Part shown: piece after piece, positions 1 through 13,134 of the stretch
Layout of the letters: each line of letters starts with the position of its first letter
Position numbering within the stretch: the first letter of the stretch is position 1
Assembly (NCBI GenBank): GCA_905221605.1
Contig: CAJNDS010002067.1
Span: 641,395-705,394, forward strand
Source: Symbiodinium natans
Taxonomy: Eukaryota > Sar > Dinophyceae > Suessiales > Symbiodiniaceae
Direction: 5' to 3'
Length of the DNA: 64,000 nucleotides
Made by a program: the position numbers and the translations under genes
The notes under the pieces: generated by a model
Databases searched by the model: none
What the model was told of the DNA's origin: nothing
Seen by the model: the letters and a program-made list of their open reading frames with translations, nothing else

Positions 1-768
1 CTCAGCACGTTTCGCTCAACCACAAGTTCACTCGCATCCCGTGCCGAAGCAGATGCTGCATGGCTGGAGAGTCGTGCTTCACAGCGCATGTTTGGGGCAA
101 CGGCGGGCGTGGACACCGTATCTGCAGCAGTTCGAGACTTACGGCAGCTGCAGCTTGATTTCTCACTGGATGACTTCACGGAGTCTGTGCGGGCCGAGCT
201 TCGAAGCCTTGATGCAGACTGCATGAAGGATTTTCGGGGTCTCTCCACGGAACAACGGAGAAAAGTGCATCTTGTGGCTGCGGAGCTGGGAATGTTGTCG
301 CAATCCTTCGGCCTGTCGAGGCCTGGCACCCGGTCTCGGAGCGTTCGGGTCACGAACATTTTATCAAGTCGGGGAGCGCTTGCGGATGATGGCCCACCTG
401 ACGAGGGCTTCATGAGTGATTTCAATACATTCATACAGAATCTGGAGACGGAAAGAGTTCAAATTCTGAGAAGTCTGCGACAAAGGGGGCAAACGGAGAC
501 CACGTTGGCGGGGTTGCTTACTGCTCTGAGCACGGCCTCTCCCTGGCTTCTGGGAAGTGGTGCAGCTGAACTGTTTCTGCCTCTGGCCACGGGAACTGTT
601 GGGCTCTGCACCGCATGGCAGGAGACAGCGGGAAAGGGTGCAGTGGCAACCGCCAAGAGGCAGAGCGCATTTCTTTTGACCAGGGAAGCCCGGGCAGAGC
701 TTTTTTTAGGTCGCGCGCAACTGGCATATGCACCATTCCCAACCGACCTGGCAGTCGCAACCCCTTGA
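1..768 (+). CDS. R3H-motif protein, 5'-truncated by the window edge
   Basis: The frame is open from base 1 to a TGA at 766-768, so this is the end of a coding exon; the first internal ATG is at 88. Counted from that ATG, residues ~50-85 read STEQRRKVHLVAAELGMLSQ followed by SFG and basic residues. This resembles the R3H single-strand nucleic-acid-binding motif (R-x3-H, then an Ala/Glu/Leu helix and S-x-S/G). Further on is a Leu/Ala-rich segment (~150-185) that could be membrane-associated or simply a hydrophobic helix. If the R3H reading is right, the product binds RNA or ssDNA. The gene starts outside the window and could be spliced to exons further right, so the TGA may not be the true terminus. 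I am fairly sure this is coding and only moderately sure of the R3H call. Confidence 0.5.
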   Translation, partial: LSTFRSTTSSLASRAEADAAWLESRASQRMFGATAGVDTVSAAVRDLRQLQLDFSLDDFTESVRAELRSLDADCMKDFRGLSTEQRRKVHLVAAELGMLSQSFGLSRPGTRSRSVRVTNILSSRGALADDGPPDEGFMSDFNTFIQNLETERVQILRSLRQRGQTETTLAGLLTALSTASPWLLGSGAAELFLPLATGTVGLCTAWQETAGKGAVATAKRQSAFLLTREARAELFLGRAQLAYAPFPTDLAVATP

Positions 769-3690
769 AGCATTATAGCACCCTTGTAAGGAAGAGTTTT
801 TGTCAAATTTTCGGGGCTTCTTAAGCAAGTAGTCGTACATGTCGTGAAGCCAAAAGCAGTCCTAGGCAACCCTTGCCACGACAGCCACTGTGCTTTCAGC
901 CGAGTTCTACACTGGCAACCTTTTAAGGTGGACAGCCTTGTCAATGGTCATTCCGGCAATGGCAGCTTGTTCGGTAGCAATGCACCGGCGGCACAAAGTG
1001 GAGAGGTTCGCGTCAGCTGGTATGCGGTGTGTGGATGCCAAGCCCACACCTTCCCGGCGGTCCTTCTGGAGACGGCCTCCACAGCAGCAATTGGCAGCTC
1101 ATGTTCTTCATGCTTTTGTATGCTAAAAACATGAGCAGCTAGAGGCACAGCGACATATCAGGGGTGGGCTGTTGAGGAAATGGTGGCTTCTACCAGCAAC
1201 GTGCGCGGTGATTTGCCCGTGCGATCTCTCTGGTAGTGCCACTGTTGCCTGCGCCGCGCTGTCAGCAGAGATTGCGCTGGCAATGTCCGAAAGCTTGTCC
1301 TATGTGGCTGATGCAGAAGGCTGGGCAATGGCATGTACTGTTTCCAGGGATCCATGAGTGAGCTTGGGTTAAGGAAGCATCGCAAGGGCCAGCCGTGCCG
1401 TTGCTACCGCTGAAGCCTGGTCGCAGCTCGCGCAGTTCTCGGTCCGGGCACTGCCGGCGCGCACTTCCCTGGCTGTGGAAGCTTGGCTTAGCTTAGCTGG
1501 CCAGTAGCTGGCCTAGCTCAGAGATGCTTGGTAGGTGTCACAGGAGTTGAGGGATGTTGAGTAGTAGTTGAGAGTAGTTGAGCCACTGGAGCCTCAAAAC
1601 CTGAACGCTTGGTCACTTGGCCCTGTAATACTGTAAGACCCTGCCTCAGCGGCAAGGTTGCCACTTTGGTCGCTACCGCGCTGGTCGAGTTCTCCTTGCC
1701 CCTGCGTCCTGGCAAAAGATCTGAGGGGTTCTGAGAAGGGACGGCTGCCTCCCCTGCGACTCGGACGGATGATTCTAGAAGAAGGTCCTCAAGCCGACAA
1801 GTTGCTCCATGTCGATTCTCAGAGTTGAAGTGACAGCAGCTGACACAGATCCACAAGGTTCAGAGGTAGGTGCCTCGACGATGCCGAGTTGGTTGGTAAT
1901 TTGCCAATTGTACCTGAGAAAGATTGAAGCCGAAGCACAGAATAACTCACACATTATGGCTTCCCGGAAGCGCACGTTGCTGTCTCTGCGTGCAACAAGT
2001 CGTCAAGAGAAGCTAGAAGGGCACAGTGGATCAAACAGGCCTGCCTCACCCGCAGAGTCCTGCAGATCTGGAGGAGGGAATGGCATAAGGCACAATGTGG
2101 CACATGCCCAGGTGTGCATTGTTTCCTGCACTGGGTGCAGCAGTTCTTGTACGCTCAGTTCAGCTCAACAGGCTCGATCGATCACGAGGTTCATGCGCCA
2201 TCGCGGGCCCGCAAGCCGCACTTACCCTTGCTTGCAGGCAAGCCCAAACGGCGGCTGAGAAGTTGGAAAAGGACAGTTGCGAGTGATGATGAGTCTGAAA
2301 GGCTTTGTTTGCATCATTTCTCGAGCAGGATTTTCTGGACATGCAGAAAGTTATGAAGGCAGCAAGATACAGCTAGAGCCAAGTCATTGAGCAGGGCCCT
2401 TGAATTGCATTGCAAGGCGGAGCCATGGGCACAACTGCGGCGACTGTCTGGCGAAGGTCGGATCAGATTGTCGAGAGAGAGGCCAGCATCCAGGCGCCAC
2501 TGCATTCCGCGATCTTGATTTCATGATCTGATGTTTTCTTTGCATTTTTGCAGTCCCAAGACTTGGCACTTTGGAAGGTGGAGCTTTGATCCCGGCATTC
2601 TGACCCGCATCAACTTGAACAGACTTCGACGGGGCTTCATCAGGCCAGACTTCTCACGGCCCAAGCTTTTGTTCACACAGTGCTCTGGCGTGCACATATA
2701 GCAAGCAAGGCACCATTGCAATGTTCAGCCATTCCCCGCATTCTCTGACACCTAAGCTGGGTCATCCCGCGGTTTTTCAAGTGTTACTCGTATCGGACAA
2801 CTTGATGTGTGCCAATTTAGCTTTCAAAAGCCTGATGGCCATGGCATGCCAATGGCCTGCAGGCTGAAGAATGTTTGGGAAGATCGAGGCCCAGCTGAGG
2901 CGTACAAACCAGCACCAGCTGAGCAGGTGCATCTCGTTCAAGTGCTAGCGGCCCGCACATGATGGTGACGTTTCTGTTGTTGTAATTTGTAAGGTACATT
3001 ATATATGGCCCACTTCATTTTGCAGGCAGTTCAAAGTGTCCAGCGAAATCTACAGGAGTTTCGCACATTGACAAGGCCCCTGCCTCACGCAGTGAAATGT
3101 CCATGGCCAACACAAACTAGCAGAAGCTTTTCGGATATGCTGGCTTATCGCAACCAAGGTTCAACTCTAGGACTTGGTTTCGCACCTTGTCCGTGGTGGG
3201 CCTGGTCGCTATGGCTTCAGTGCTACAGCCATGGTTTCTCTTTTCCAGCAGCGAGGCAGGTCCTGCAATTGTTTCCAGCACTGGCGTGACAAAGTCTTGA
3301 CAGCTTGACAACGACTCCGGCAGGTTGTGTTGCCGGTGGCAGGGGCTGTCTTAACCATTTTTGTTGCGGCTCCAGCCCCAGAGCTGGCAGTGCCATCTCT
3401 GAATCTCTGGAAGTGGCATTTCCGATATCTGCGGTTCCAGTGCCCAAGGCTTCAGAAAGTGATGCTCGTCGAAGTGTCTCCGCGGCCAAAGCAACCCGAC
3501 TCCGATTCGACGATGTTGGCGGCAAACACTTAAGTGGGGAAAAGAATGGAGGGAGGAATTAACAGGGGAACATGAGGGAAAGTGCCCAGAAAACGTATGT
3601 CAGAGTCTCTGTTTCTCCTTCTATCGCTCTCCTCTCAGCGCCTCGGAGCTTCGGCGCTTCTCTCTGCTGCCGAGGCTGCTGGTCTTCAAA
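769..3690. other. Unassigned region with weak exon-like ORFs
   Basis: No recognisable gene. Short open stretches with protein-like composition occur on the + strand at about 890-1110 (hydrophobic then basic), 1172-1357, 2095-2286 (Ala/Gln-rich) and 3327-3533 (ends in a Ser/Asp-rich tail before TAA). They could be exons of the R3H gene or of a neighbouring gene. None has a family signature, and alternative frames are equally open at 3305-3562, so I do not call them. Confidence 0.3.
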
Positions 3691-3695
3691 TAAAA

Positions 3696-3802
3696 ACCTC
3701 TCTCTCTCTCTCACTCTCACTCTCTCTCGCTCTTTCGCTCTTTCGCTCTCTCGCTCTCTCGCTCTCTCGCTCTCTCGCTCTCGCGCTCTCTCGCTCTCTA
3801 CA
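3696..3802. repeat. (CT)n / (TCTCGC)n microsatellite
   Basis: Pure pyrimidine tract on the + strand moving from CT dinucleotides to TCTCGC-type units. The 104-130 aa ORFs across it are repeat artefacts. Confidence 0.9.
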
Positions 3803-4068
3803 CGGCACGTATTCCTCCTCCTTCTCGAGAGAGGTGAAAGCAGCGGACATCAAGGCCGCCACCAGCACCCTGGAGGAGAGAAGTAATACCCCCCCCCCTC
3901 CCCCCGCCGTCTCCATTGATTTTTGTTTCACCCCCGACCCCCCCTCAGTCTCTGGCTGGACCGGGGTTGCTTGATTGCGGAAGTGTTTATAGTTGCGTTC
4001 CGGGCTTGGGGTTTCTTAGTTGAGGGGTGGTTTATAAAAATGAGGTGAACATGAATGTGGGGGAGGAA

Positions 4069-4070
<2 letters not shown>

Positions 4071-4147
<77 letters not shown>

Positions 4148-4148
4148 G
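4071..4148. repeat. (GA)n-(GAAA)n-(GA)n microsatellite
   Basis: Purine-only tract on the + strand: GA units, a block of GAAA units, then GA units again. Together with the CT tract 270 bp upstream it forms an inverted polypyrimidine/polypurine pair. Confidence 0.9.
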
Positions 4149-4366
4149 GGGTCCAAACATGGAAGAGCTGCCTGACGAAGGGGACACAGTGCACAAAGCG
4201 GAAAGCCAACAGGGTAGAGATGGTGCAATGGAGCCGCAGGGAAAGCAGTGAGGGGCCCGAAAGCTTTGGGTGCGAGTGAAATGGCTCGTGGCCCCACTCC
4301 GGGGTCAACAAGATCCTGAGACCGACAGACAGAGCAACGGGCCGTCGGGGCCGGTGTCCTCCTTTC

Positions 4367-4485
4367 GGGGGGGGGGGGGGGGGCCTTCGCTGGGTAGAAG
4401 AAGAAGAAGAAGGGGGTCCTTCGGGGCTCTCTTTGCTGGGCAGAAGAAGAAGAAGAAGAGGAAGAAGAAGAAGAGAGAGAGAGGG
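4367..4485. repeat. G17 homopolymer followed by AAG/GA repeats
   Basis: A run of 17 G at 4367-4383 is followed by (AGA)n blocks around 4398-4412 and 4442-4485. ORFs here encode only Arg/Lys or Leu/Phe runs and are not genes. Confidence 0.85.
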
Positions 4486-4626
4486 ACCGAGGCGGCACGT
4501 AATTCCCCGAGAACCTGCAAAGGGGGAGGGGACGCACAATCGAAACCAGGTTTCTTCCGCTTCCTCCCAAGCCGCCCCAAAGACAGGGGTGGGCGATGAC
4601 GCCCGGGGGTTCGCCCCCACGCCCCC

Positions 4627-4657
<31 letters not shown>
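4627..4657. repeat. (GAAA)n microsatellite
   Basis: About eight GAAA units on the + strand. Confidence 0.85.
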
Positions 4658-5139
4658 GACTGTTGGGAGGGGCAAACTAACGGGAGTTCCACATCTTTAC
4701 CTACAGGCTCACACCTTTTCCCCACATGATAACCATTCAGCCCGGGTGGTAACCTCCGACAGCACCGCGACTAGTTTCACAACCGACAGATCGCTGGAGC
4801 ACGCCCCTTCGAGCGGTCCTCCTTCCGGGGGGCCATGTGCAGTGGCAGGAAGGGAGGAAGACGGACTGTTGTGAGAGATGTTTTGAGAAGATCGTGCTGG
4901 CTGAGAGGAGCTGTCTGCATCTGCCATGCAGTTTCGCTCGCAACTGGTGGCTTGGGCCGGTGTCACTGCGGCTACCTGTGCTTTCCAGCTGCAGTTGGAA
5001 GGTTCGTGTGAGCATGCGATTGCTTGCTTGACTTGGCTTCGAATCAGTGCTCAGCAGCCAAGGTTCTGTCTGTCATTTCCAGCAAGCATTGGCCTCTTGC
5101 AGCAAGGCCACTCGCTGAGAGCATGTTTGCCCGGGTGTG

Positions 5140-5140
<1 letters not shown>

Positions 5141-5187
<47 letters not shown>
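5141..5187. repeat. (TG)n microsatellite
   Basis: About 22 uninterrupted TG units. Confidence 0.9.
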
Positions 5188-6652
5188 AGTGTAATTCTTC
5201 CAGGAGAATATTTGAACAGATTTCGAAAAGGAAACCTCCATTTGTTTCAAGTTTCCTTGGCAAATCAGGCTAGTTTACAGAGGCAAGCTTGGTTGCACTG
5301 AAAGCTTCCCCCGGGGCAGCTCACCGATCGAGCACAGATGTTGGATCCAGCTGATTTGCCTCAACGCCTTAACACCCTGTGATCACCGCATGTTCACTAC
5401 CCGGCAGCTGACGGTCAGCAACTGGAAGCAGACACGTGACTGGGCACACTGCATACTGATCTTCCACGACTTCGGGCCGTCGTGTTTTTGAAGATGTGTC
5501 GCGCCGAATGTGAAATGGTGCTATCTGTGCGGTGAGATTATTTCTGATTCTCTCGAGGGGCGAGTTTTCTCACCTGTTTTAAGGCAGGATTGGTGCCACT
5601 CGAACTGTGCAGGAGTAGCCGTAAAATGCAAAGTGCAGCTGCATGTTTCCCCAGTACCCTGAGGGTCAAAGCTGAAACGTATGCACAGGTTAAGGGCCTG
5701 ACCCCGAAACTTTCGAAACTCCAGCCCTAGACCCAAACTTGGAACCCTCCAGTCTGAAGCTCAAACCCTCATCTGAACGAGCGGGTCTAAGGAAGTTTGA
5801 TTTTCCATCGCAAGATGCTATTCTGACAAGATAGAGACACAGACCTTGGCGACTTATTGCCGCAGCCTTCTTTGCAGGTATCAGTGGCTGAGCTGTGCTC
5901 AGCAATGCTGGAGGCTTTTATTGGTGAGCTCGCATATTGCCAGCCGCTTACTTCGCACCGACTGCTTCGCATGCTTGGGTGTTTTCGTGTGCAATGCTGC
6001 AATGACATGAGTTGGCAAATGGTTAGATAATGTTAGATGCGAAGGGTGCTGCCATCGCCAGTGTGCTGCCAGTCAGAGTCCCGTGCTCAGAACGGCCCGA
6101 AGCTGTGGAAACTGTTGGCTCAACATCGTGACACACCTACTACGGGAATGGCCAGTTGACACTGACCTCACAACAAAGCATGACCATGTTTCCATGACTG
6201 ACCCCATCGCGGGAATATTCCACAACTGGGTCACACTATTCAGGATACCCCATATTCACTAACCCTCAACCTGCTTTGCCGTTCGGAAAGGCAGAGCACT
6301 GCCGAGCTTCTTTGGTGGGTAGTTTGGGTTGGAGATCCGCACATGCTCATGCCCTCCGGGGCATCGACGGTCCAGAGCCCGTAAGCGGAGCCCGCCCTCC
6401 GCCGCAGCCCGAATGCGCATTGGTCGAAACGGACCCGAAGGAAAGGCCGCAGCACCCGGAGCGATTCTCAACGTGCGACCGCCCCGCCCCACCTGAGCCC
6501 CCAAAAGCTCAGCGAAGAATCCCACATGCTTGCGCCTCAACCGAAGCGGGTCGGGGTACAGGGGGGAGCGATACTGGTTGAGACGAGCCCAAGGGCCAAA
6601 CGGGGTACATGGGAAAGCTACCCACATGTGCCGAGGTTTCAGCAGGTGTAGG
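5188..6652. other. Unassigned region
   Basis: No gene recognised on either strand. A degenerate CCCTAAA-like block of short repeated phrases lies at about 5700-5780. The 193-aa minus-strand ORF at 6259-6840 runs through a dinucleotide repeat and has no family signature. Confidence 0.3.
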
Positions 6653-6681
6653 GGTGTGTGTGTGTGTGTGTGTGTGTGTGC
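6653..6681. repeat. (GT)n microsatellite
   Basis: About 13 GT units. Confidence 0.9.
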
Positions 6682-6969
6682 GTTTTCGTTCTCTCGGGAG
6701 GGGGAGGGGCGAGGAGGGCGCATTTCCTGCCGAGAACGCTTGTATTCGCGGCTTTGCCCCTTTGTACAGTGACAATATACAGAACAACGTTGTTTGACGC
6801 TTCTGCGCAACAAATTTTGACGGTTCAGGAACGAAAGCACACTACCACGCGTTCATGCCTTTTGTGAACATGCCTTAAAATTTGGAAGCCCCTGGAAGAG
6901 TGCATTTTTGGAAAGTGCTGCACCTGACAACAGATCCGAAGAGGACGACATTCATCAGAAAACTGTTCA

Positions 6970-6970
6970 T

Positions 6971-7009
<39 letters not shown>

Positions 7010-7376
7010 CACACACTCACACACTCACACACTCACACGCTCACACACTCACACGCTCACACCCACACACGCTCACACGCGCACACGCGCACACGCGCAC
7101 GCGCGCACGCGCGCGCGCGCGCACGCGCACGCGCGCGCGCACGCGCACGCGCGCACCGCAGCGCGCACGCGCGCGCGCGCGCGCGCGCGCGCGCGCGCAC
7201 GCGCACGCGCACGCGCACAGCCACGCACACGCGCACAAGCACGCGAACAGGCACGCGCACAGGCACACGCACACGCGCACAAGCACCCGAACAGGCACGC
7301 GCACAGGCACACGCGCACGCGCACAGGCACGCGCACGCGCACAAGCACGCGAACAGGCACGCGCACGCGCACGCGC
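6970..7376. repeat. ~400-bp alternating purine-pyrimidine tract (CA then CG/CA)
   Basis: Starts as (CA)n with CACACT variants, grades into CACGCG and pure (CG)n around 7100-7200, then into variants of the ACGCGCACAGGC type. Nearly every step alternates purine and pyrimidine. ORFs are open on both strands only because the repeat has no stop codons. Confidence 0.9.
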
Positions 7377-10300
7377 AAGGAACAGGAAGAAGAAGAGATC
7401 CGCTCCATTTGTTTACATTTGCTTACCATCCGTGAGAAGCCTGATGTCAGCGATTTTGGCCGAGGGCCCTTCGTGTACTATCCGTAACCAGCTTGAAGTC
7501 AGCGACTCCGACCGAAGGCCCAAGTGCACTGTGATCACCATCCATCACCATCCATCACCATCCCCAAGTCGCCAAATTAAATAGCTCGAAAGAGAAGTTT
7601 GCCAGAGAAAGGGCGCAGTTCAGGCGGGATCAACGCCGATCCCACTTTTACAACAACAGCTCCCGACAGTTTTCACCTGTGTATCACCATTCCGACTGTG
7701 AACGATGGGCACGCCATGCGCGCGGCCGTTCAGAGGTAACCCTGGCTCTCATGCCTGGCAGAGGAAGAGAAGCAGGAGAGATAGGCTCTGCGAGCTTGGG
7801 GTCCCTTCGGGCCCTTCAAGCCCAGCAGTAGAAGAAGAAAAAGAAATTCAAAACAAGAAGGGAAAGAGTTTCACAGACAGACTCGGTCCTGCACGCCTTC
7901 GGGCGCAGGAAGGAAGGAAGAGAGAGAGAGAGGCAACAGCAGTGGCAGAGGCTCACCGCCCCACCAATCATCAGGGGCAACAAGACCCAGACGATGAGAG
8001 CGAGACGCACTGGGGCAGCAGCGGCGACCCCCCCACAAACGCAACAGCAGCAGCAGCAGCAGAGGAAGAAGGCAACGCAGCAGCAGAAGATGAGGAAGAG
8101 GAGGAAGATGAGGGATGAAAGGTGCTACATGTGGGACTGGATACTGGACCGGGTCCCGCCTCCTGCCCATAAGAAAGCAGACCAAGTCAGCATTGTCTGG
8201 GCGGGGCGGCTATGTGTGGAACCGTGTGTCGATCCCCATGGGCACAGGAAGCGACGTAAAGTCAAAGGTCAGCATGTGTGGGTCATGGCAGTCACCAACA
8301 CACACGGAGCTCGGCGGGGCCACGGGGGGCAAGCGTTTCCAACTCCGTCCACCCTACGTTTGCAGGGCCTGGCGAAGCCGCTTGTGACATGTGTCTTGGG
8401 ATTTCGAACTCGGCCTTGAACGTCGCAAAGTGCGTCCACAACATCGAAGGCAAGTGGCGAGCCCGCTCGAATCGCCTGGCGCTTCTGTCGCCGACTCACT
8501 GCAATCCGTGCCCCCGCTCGCGAATCTGTCCTCGGTTTTCCCAGTTCACAAGAGGGTCGCGTGTTAGACCTAGAAGCTTTGGGGCTCCTCCGCTCTCCGT
8601 CTGCCACAGTCCCGATCCGGCTTCTGCCTAGCCAGCTCCGGTGCCTTGAGTTGCGGTTCGTAGGCTGACCGGACTCTGGACTCTTCCACCGTTCTCAATG
8701 AAGAAGAAGACCGCGTCTTTGTATGCTGTTTCCAGACAACGTAACGGACAGCCACCGCTTGAACATGCTTGAACTCTGCAGTTCCAGTGATGAGAGCGAC
8801 GGTAAAGTGGGTGCCTTGCAGAACCTATGCCGAGGCGGTCCTGCTTTGGACATCACAAGTCAGACTTGGGCTGCCACCTTCCAGGACTCCATCGGGTGAC
8901 TTGGCACATGCTTTGCACATGCTTTGCATCCTGCCCTTGTGGGATTTGTCCTGCAGGACGGCACTATCACCATCACCATTGGAACCTGGGGCTATGTCCC
9001 GCGGACAACTTCCAGAAGGTAGCCGTCAGCCTGGCAAACATTTCTAAAAGGCAGGGTTTACTGAGACCTGAATGAGTCACGGTTTCAACAGACTAGACAT
9101 GGTTATACTTTCGTGTATGCTCTTTTGTGGCTTCTGGGCTTCTCAACTTCGTTTAGGTTCAGAGTTTTGCGGACCATCCGATCAGCTTATATATCTGCGG
9201 CCGCTCAGCAGTATCGCGCCCAACATGCGTTTCTCCTTTGAGGGCTTCGCTGTCTCGACCATCGTGTCATTTGTTAAGTGCTGAAACGATTTTTCAACGT
9301 CACCTGAGTTGTGTGTGACACGTCGTCACAACTGTGCAGAAGAAACGGGTATGCATCACACATTGTCACTGTCGTGAGAAGGCAAAGCGTCCACATCATT
9401 GACACACCGACATCGGACTAACATGCTGGACTTAAATCCTTCTATCTTCATCCTATTTTACTTTTTTGAGAAGTCTTTCAATGTCATTCTATTTCAGAAC
9501 TTTGTATTAGACGTCCAGTAGATTTCATTTAATTTTTCTGTGCTTTTGCGTTCTCTGACTGTTTCGTTTCTTGGATAGGTGGCCAATTTCCGATTTCCTG
9601 TATCTTGACATTACATGAGTATCTTCTTGTTTTTGGTGTCTTGTGTTCACACACTCTTAGCAATTGAAACGCTCTGCGACCCGCCTCGGCCTGAGCTTCT
9701 TTGAGTCAGGCGGCAATCAGAGATGCGGTGCAGAATGCGCATGTGCCATTGTGATTGTGGCTGGCAATAGGAGCACGCAGGCAAAGGTTTCCAAACAAAG
9801 AAAAAGAGTCAGCAGCCTCCACCTCATTGGGGGGCGCCTCACCAGCAGAGACGATGACAAGAATTGTTAAGAGAGGGCGCGTTCTGGTAGGCTCTTGGAA
9901 ATGTCTGGTTGTGTCCAAAAGTGTGTGGCGGCAACCCTGCAGGTCGACTCGCAACATTCACAACGCAACAACTGCTACTCAGCTACTCCGCTTGTATCCA
10001 CACACCAGTTGTGATTCTGCAGCAAATAAGTTGCTCCCGATGTCGAAAGGCAGCCCAGTATGCGAAGCCTCCCAGGTTCTGCGACACCTATTGTTCTGGA
10101 GCCCTTGAGCCCTACGCCCTGGCCCCAAACGGCTGAAACTTCCAGCTTCGGATTCGGAAAGTCTCACCAAAGTCAAAGTCTCACCGGACTTAACAACAAT
10201 TCCTGTACAAAGCCACTTGACGAAGATGCGCCAAGCATTCTGGTACTGGAGCTCCGAACGCCCGCCGACTTGACCTGGGATCCTTTGAGGGGCCCTCGGC

Positions 10301-12970
10301 CCTCGTCTCTTGACTATGATACTTGCTCTAAGGAGGGCCACGATGCGGAAGATAAGTGTTAACCGAGACAAGCTCTCTAAACTGCAGTGGAAGGGACACA
10401 CATCTTTGCCGTCCTTTGCTCGTCTCACTAGCCTGAACACTACTCTGGATTACGATAGGAAGACGAGAAGTTACTCAGAGCCGCCACATCTCACAGAACA
10501 TTTTCCATTCGCTGCAGAGCGGGTGAGGAAGGATGGTCGATCCAACTGGACATTGAGAGTTGAACATGTTGAAAACTGGAACCCTTCTTTCAAATCGGAG
10601 TTGCCAGATTCACTCGCCACACGCCAAGAAACGAAGTGCCTGGCGCCATTGTCCAAATCTTGGTTAGTCAACAATGCCTTATCGACATGACATTCGTTGC
10701 CCCTCACAGGGTGAACGAAAGTTTCAATTGCGCGCCAAGTCTCATTGGCAACCGTGACGGTGGCAACCATGAAAGCTTTCAACGCGAGACGACTGGTGAT
10801 TCGGATTAAGATGCATTGACAGACATCAACAATGGAACATCTTGGGGTGCGGTACAGGCAGGCCTGCCTGATTACGATCCTCGTATGTGGAGGACAATCA
10901 GAACATTGCCTGTGAGAAGAGCTTTGGAACCCTGTTTCAGGGCAGCGCCCTTTGAGACCGGCTTTGTCAACGCATAGAAAGATAGAATACACGTCGGAAG
11001 TTGCAGTTTATGTCAGATCTTGCGCGTACGGTTGGGACCGTGATGGCCGAGTGCCAGATGATCCGCATTTAGGAGGCTTACAGGTACACCGAAAACCTGC
11101 GCCAACAATTTTCGGCATCAGCAGCTCAAGCGGAATTGCATGGGCAATGTCGGCATTTGCAAAATTCTGGTATGCGTGGCGCGCGAAACAGCACCGTGAA
11201 GCCAGGATGGTTCGACCTGGTTCGTGGAAGAGGCATGTGGCTGTCGGGGTCTTACTTGGGTGCTCTTTGGTTGGCCACTGGCTCGTGCCACATGTGTTCG
11301 AGCTTTGCTGACTGACCCAGGCTACAGCTTTTGGCAGCACTCCCAGGCATCCTTCTGACATTCTTTCCGTCTTACAGGAGATCAGAGACTTGTAGGGTTG
11401 CCGTGGCCATCCCGGCCAGCAAGTGCCAGCTGAAAGACCCAACAGGAGCTTCGAAGAGCGGACAGTTGCATCAACGGCGGCAAGCAGCTTCGTGGCATGA
11501 TCCTCAGATATCTTCAGTCCTCAGACATCTCAGATATGCCCTCCGGCCGCATCATCCTGCAGCAGTTCCGGTATGTTCGGTTCTTGCCTTCAGGTCGCTG
11601 CCATGCTCTTCCTAGCCGAACGAGCGCTCTACCGAGCGGACTGGGCAGATCAGCTCGTTGTCATGGCAAGTGGCTGTGTCCGAAACCTTTGTGGAAGGAG
11701 CTGCTCATAGCCGGGAGGCGAATAACTTTCGCACTGACAGATACGTTGGCAAATGAGGCGTGCTGCTTTGCCATCCCTTCGCCTTGTCGGTCTGCCGCAA
11801 GATTGCAGGCTGAACAACAAAGTGCGCTGCTGCCTGTCGCGACGGCACCGGGCTTGGTGGACAGAGAGCTCGGGCCTGCCTTCGCTTACCTCGCCGTCCC
11901 GGGAATCGGCCACTACAAACGATTATTAATTATCAATGTCAGCTTAGCGGGATTGGCCTCAATCGCCCAAAACGCCTTATTTCAATTGTGATTGCAGCAG
12001 TGGTAGTCTGGAGCTGCGCTGCTGGAAGAACTGGCCCCATCGAACGAATTCAGCAGTCGAATCGAGCATGATCAACTTTGAAGATTGGCAAGTACAACGA
12101 CACTGAGAAACACTCCGAACACGCAAGAAATCTCATAGAGACCGACATCCCTGAAGCTGAAGTAGAGCCCACCGCATGTCAAGGAATTATGCCAACAGCG
12201 AAGACTCTAAACAGATGCCATCGAGCTCGCCTTCCGAAGGTCATGTCGGGTACCACCTCGCAAAGTGGCCTCAGCCTGGCCAGTAGTAGGACCCATACCC
12301 ATGTGGCACTCCTGAACGCAGACGAAATGCCGCCGGACATCTGCAAGAATTTGATGCCGAAGACAACCAATGTAGTAGTCGTAGTGGTAGTCGTCGTAGT
12401 GGACCGTGGCAGTGGTAGTGGTGGTTGCGAGTAGTTGCTAGTAGCCGCAAGCAAGTAACTGACAATAGTAGTTTAGAACAGCTGGTGATGCGTAGCCACC
12501 AGGGGAGGAGTTGGGAGTTCGTAGTAGCCAAACATAGTTTGATTTGCCCACGGCTTGTTAAACGGCGTGGTCCATGGGGTTCGGGATTTGCTGTTGCAAG
12601 GCGCTCTCGGGCCACCACTCTTGGCCTGCTCTTGGCTCTGGTCGTTGAAGGGGTGTCATATGGTGTTATGACGTCACAGCCACCAAAAACTTGAAAGGGT
12701 TTTGACATTGACGTAAAACTACTCTGCAATTGCTTCGTCTCTGCCTCTGGAGTATATCCTGCGGACCGTGCTTCATCGCGCTTGTATTATGCCAATTATG
12801 CCATTATGCAATTTTGCTCTCTGTGTGTGCCAAGGCAGCCACGATAGCAGTGTCTGCTGCTGTCACTTTCGGTGTCGAGTTGAACCCGTTCGCCGCTTCG
12901 GCATTGGCACTTCTCCAGGCTGAAACGATTCAATGAGAGCACAATAGCACATTATAGTGCATATAGTACA
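7377..12970. other. Unassigned region with local low-complexity DNA
   Basis: No gene recognised. Contents: three ACCATCC units near 7546; a Gln/Glu-rich CAG/GAA stretch at 7900-8115; a GTAGTCGTAGTGG-type repeat at 12370-12430. Two + strand ORFs (11042-11311; 12730-12936, hydrophobic) and a 173-aa minus-strand ORF (10471-10992) are open but show no motif I recognise. They may contain exons; frame choice is ambiguous in each. Confidence 0.3.
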
Positions 12971-12975
12971 GTCAT

Positions 12976-13134
12976 AATATCAACGATGGAAGCTGTTGCA
13001 GCCAGGCGATAACTTGGGTTCTGGCATCCAGGAAAGCTCTGGAAGCCAAGTTTGGAAGTGATGCAGCGGTGCAGGCGCGCATGCACGAGCTGAATGAAAG
13101 CAAGGCTGCTGAAGTCGTGTCGAGGTGGCCACAG
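12976..13134 (+). CDS. Possible exon of an unrecognised gene
   Basis: One frame reads through a charged, alpha-helical sequence with key phrase ASRKALEAKFGSDAAVQARM and then HELNESKAAEVV before a stop just after a CAG. Composition is like a real coiled-coil exon and unlike the surrounding DNA. No start codon in a good context is visible and no family is recognised. It could be an upstream exon of the ankyrin-repeat gene that begins 2.2 kb further right, but nothing in the sequence proves this. Confidence 0.3.

Noticed and set aside
3928-4725. 265-aa and 219-aa minus-strand ORFs
   Set aside because: Run through GA/GAAA and G17 repeats and consist mostly of Ser/Leu/Phe/Pro runs.
6882-7487. 201-aa and 175-aa His/Thr/Arg-rich ORFs
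   Set aside because: Products of the CA/CG repeat, which lacks stop codons in several frames.
10471-10992. 173-aa minus-strand ORF as a gene
   Set aside because: Open but without start context, family motif or support from neighbours; the + strand is equally open in parts.
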